From SKVR01 sp964491395 (GTDB lineage Bacteria; Bacteroidota; Bacteroidia; Bacteroidales; UBA7960), in NCBI GenBank assembly GCA_964491395.1, contig CAZBGI010000014.1:6870-70869 (forward strand): a DNA stretch of 64,000 nt, in the 5' to 3' direction. The notes below the pieces were generated by a model that saw only the letters and a list, made by a program, of their open reading frames with translations, made no database searches and was not told the origin of the DNA. The translations under genes were made by a program, and so were the position numbers. Below, in pieces: positions 63,301 through 64,000 of the stretch; the first letter of the stretch is position 1; every line of letters starts with the position of its first letter.

Positions 63301-64000
63301 CAATGTGGTAATACCTGCCGGAACTCCATTTATGCCAGACATTAGCACATCAGCAGATTGTGAAAGCATTCTTGTTAAATCTGGCGCTAATCTTACCATT
63401 GCCGCCAACGGGCTTACTGTTGTAAACTCCTTTACCCTGGAAGGAACATTGACCATGAACAACAGTGCTTCTGTGCTTACTGTGGGGCAGACTTATTTCA
63501 ACTTGTTAGAATTAAAAACCGGTTCTACAGCATTACTTACCAATGGTACTATCAACTGCTATGGCTGGCTCATACCACAAGATGGCTCCACTTTTAATCC
63601 TACTAACAATGTTACCATCTATTTTAAAGGAAATTCTGGCGGAGGTCCTTCCAATTTCTCTTCAACGGCCACCTACAGTAATGTTGTAATTGAAAAGAAC
63701 AGCGGAGAAATTGCCTACTTTGATTATAGTTCAAACCAGCCCTTAGTGCTTACTGGTGACTTTACCGTTTCTCCGGGTAATATGTTCTATATTCAGGATC
63801 AGACAATGATTGTGAATGGCCTGGTTACCGATAACTCTTCCAGTGAAATTTACCTTTCGTTCCCCGGCAAAAGCTTTGAAGGAATGAGTTCAGAGGATGA
63901 TTATGAGGTATCTGATGGTCCCGGTATGAAAGGAGGACTGTTTGAAATTGAAACGGATTTTACGCTCAAAGGTTTGCTTGATGTTAATGATGGTGACGTA
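60341..64000 (+). CDS. Secreted Lys-C-like trypsin-fold serine protease with repeat domains (5' part, runs off the window)
   Basis: 1220 codons are open to the window edge. A signal peptide (about 1-29, ending G-G-Y-S-Q-Q) and a propeptide-like region (about 30-200) precede a trypsin-fold domain related to lysyl endopeptidase. The likely triad is H288 (T-A-N-H-C), D335 (T-D-F-T-L-V) and S412 (G-G-S-S-G-S). Next come an ASPM/SPD-2/Hydin-like 'choice-of-anchor D' domain (about 475-580), three 123-residue Cys-containing beta repeats (about 587-955), and a repeat-poor beta region opening with W-I-G-T-A-N-T-N-W. A T9SS sorting domain is expected beyond 64000 but cannot be seen. The cleavage preference for lysine is inferred from the family only. 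Confidence 0.85.
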   Translation, partial: METKPRLSFMRFAWIAAFLSMSLQGGYSQQVDAEIIDPGQFLMQYEGIEEVRPRFFALRSELGGREIQVLDTLSLEERNSIEETFQPPAVGVIRDLKPSVSFYLNQADLPKEGEMSVTGGRLTRLNKDTLVFTSYFQSLKADEIRVFFAEGNFPDGVQVNIFSENDYAFTETQLRGRIDEYGFYTTTTFADHLTLQVVIPLNQLEDDLYFVISRIIHVDNQYLPEEFRDCFLDANCSTANGYTHIDGLRRSTGRLYFPVGSLYYFCTGNQINDVRAKDWQPFLLTANHCFSSQTSAAGLEARFYYWSTSCNSGVVNPSHIIRNGANLIATNSQTDFTLVLMKQFSANSFLGWSANAVANNTVLHSTHHPGGTLLKYQRMQNKTSPTFTCDGFSTSNYHYTKTTHGQEEGGSSGSATVDADLRIRGQLYGWCYLLSGADQCDYDTYHNMWGRFDVTYNNNNLQYWLYNGGASVAMTTSPASSYSYGNVNVGSYSNLTVTVTNTGTRPNYMNLEAGNASLSGTHASQFSIIGSNFLYLAPGESSTFTVRFTPSSTGTKTATLTIPHNADNITSPRTISLTGTGASAPNPCANIISLGSGGSGNAKTYSKSGTGVWNVNACGYTTSGQEQVYSFVAPYTGNYSIQVTSTNNTWVDYFWKTGTCGSTGWNCIDDVYSANTYGNISMTAGTTYYILLDAESTGTSTHTFYIFRNPCLNILSMGAGGSANTMTYSRSGYGGWKSDACGYDCYGREQIYSFVAPYTGNYSIQVTATNEAWVDYFLKTGSCNADSWTCISDVYSQGVYGDMSLTAGTTYYILVDAESTEWVTQSFFIFFNPCLNITPIAGTGPSNSQTYTGGGSGAWFTATNSPCGYQCPGIENIFSFTPSTTGTYRLEVTAASDWVDYMLKSGMCNSAEWECIADITSPGTYGYMNLVAGTTYYILLDDENTLPGTHEFYISDPVSPGTWIGTANTNWHNAVNWSDGVVPTASTNVVIPAGTPFMPDISTSADCESILVKSGANLTIAANGLTVVNSFTLEGTLTMNNSASVLTVGQTYFNLLELKTGSTALLTNGTINCYGWLIPQDGSTFNPTNNVTIYFKGNSGGGPSNFSSTATYSNVVIEKNSGEIAYFDYSSNQPLVLTGDFTVSPGNMFYIQDQTMIVNGLVTDNSSSEIYLSFPGKSFEGMSSEDDYEVSDGPGMKGGLFEIETDFTLKGLLDVNDGDV
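62099..63205 (+). repeat. Three 369-bp repeats in the protease gene
   Basis: Each unit begins at a P-C-(A/L)-N-I block (Cys codons at 62102, 62471 and 62840, exactly 369 bp apart). Each contains C-G-Y, Y-S-F-V-A-P-Y-T-G-N-Y or its variant, V-D-Y and A-G-T-T-Y-Y-I-L-(L/V)-D. The third copy is the most diverged. They resemble bacterial pre-peptidase C-terminal domains, with four to six cysteines each. Confidence 0.85.

Noticed and set aside
1..64000. Phage defence island, secondary-metabolite cluster or integrated element
   Set aside because: No integrase, transposase, toxin-antitoxin, restriction, CRISPR-associated or biosynthetic core gene was recognised on either strand.

Overview
This window comes from a Bacteroidota chromosome, probably class Bacteroidia or a close relative. 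The evidence is a type IX secretion (T9SS) and gliding toolkit (gldF, gldG, PorP/SprF, a PorE-like OmpA protein), secreted proteins ending in T9SS sorting domains, Bacteroidota-type promoters (TTTG, about 19 bp, TAnnTTTG), a FecR/ECF pair, and a lack of obvious Shine-Dalgarno sequences. I cannot name the genus. I saw no tRNA, rRNA, CRISPR array, insertion sequence or phage gene.

Left part (1-7.7 kb), mostly metabolism: the end of an SGNH/GDSL hydrolase, kynureninase, a two-gene saccharopine-type lysine pathway (lysine-ketoglutarate reductase-like gene followed by saccharopine dehydrogenase-like gene), a Cof-type HAD phosphatase, and a long KamA-type radical SAM aminomutase. Together they suggest amino-acid catabolism.

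Surface cassette (7.7-24.3 kb): a minus-strand set of a 4290-residue SprB-like adhesin with a type B sorting domain, an OmpA/TPR/PD40 protein with PorE architecture, and a PorP/SprF partner. The adhesin takes about a fifth of the window and is built from several nested repeat families.

Housekeeping block (24.3-37.6 kb): purC and phoH; then, divergently, a SAM hydroxide adenosyltransferase, gldF, gldG, a DUF4340-like protein and dnaN; then convergent to dnaN an ABC-F ATPase, a cold-shock protein, and a PEP carboxykinase with an unusual C-terminal extension of about 218 residues.

Mixed accessory block (38-48.3 kb): a photolyase of the iron-sulfur family that lacks the cluster cysteines, a flavin reductase, a pentapeptide-repeat protein, an orphan methyltransferase, and a 1968-residue T9SS-secreted multidomain protein.

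Signalling cluster (48.3-54.6 kb, minus strand): ECF sigma factor, FecR anti-sigma factor, a short protein joining an STN signalling domain to a predicted small outer-membrane barrel, and a T9SS-secreted parallel beta-helix protein 12 bp further on. The usual TonB-dependent SusC transducer is missing. This is the best candidate here for an undescribed system.

Right part (54.7-64 kb): pepT, an OPT-family transporter and a phosphoglucosamine-mutase-like gene, then the start of a secreted Lys-C-like serine protease that runs off the window end and carries three evenly spaced 123-residue repeats.
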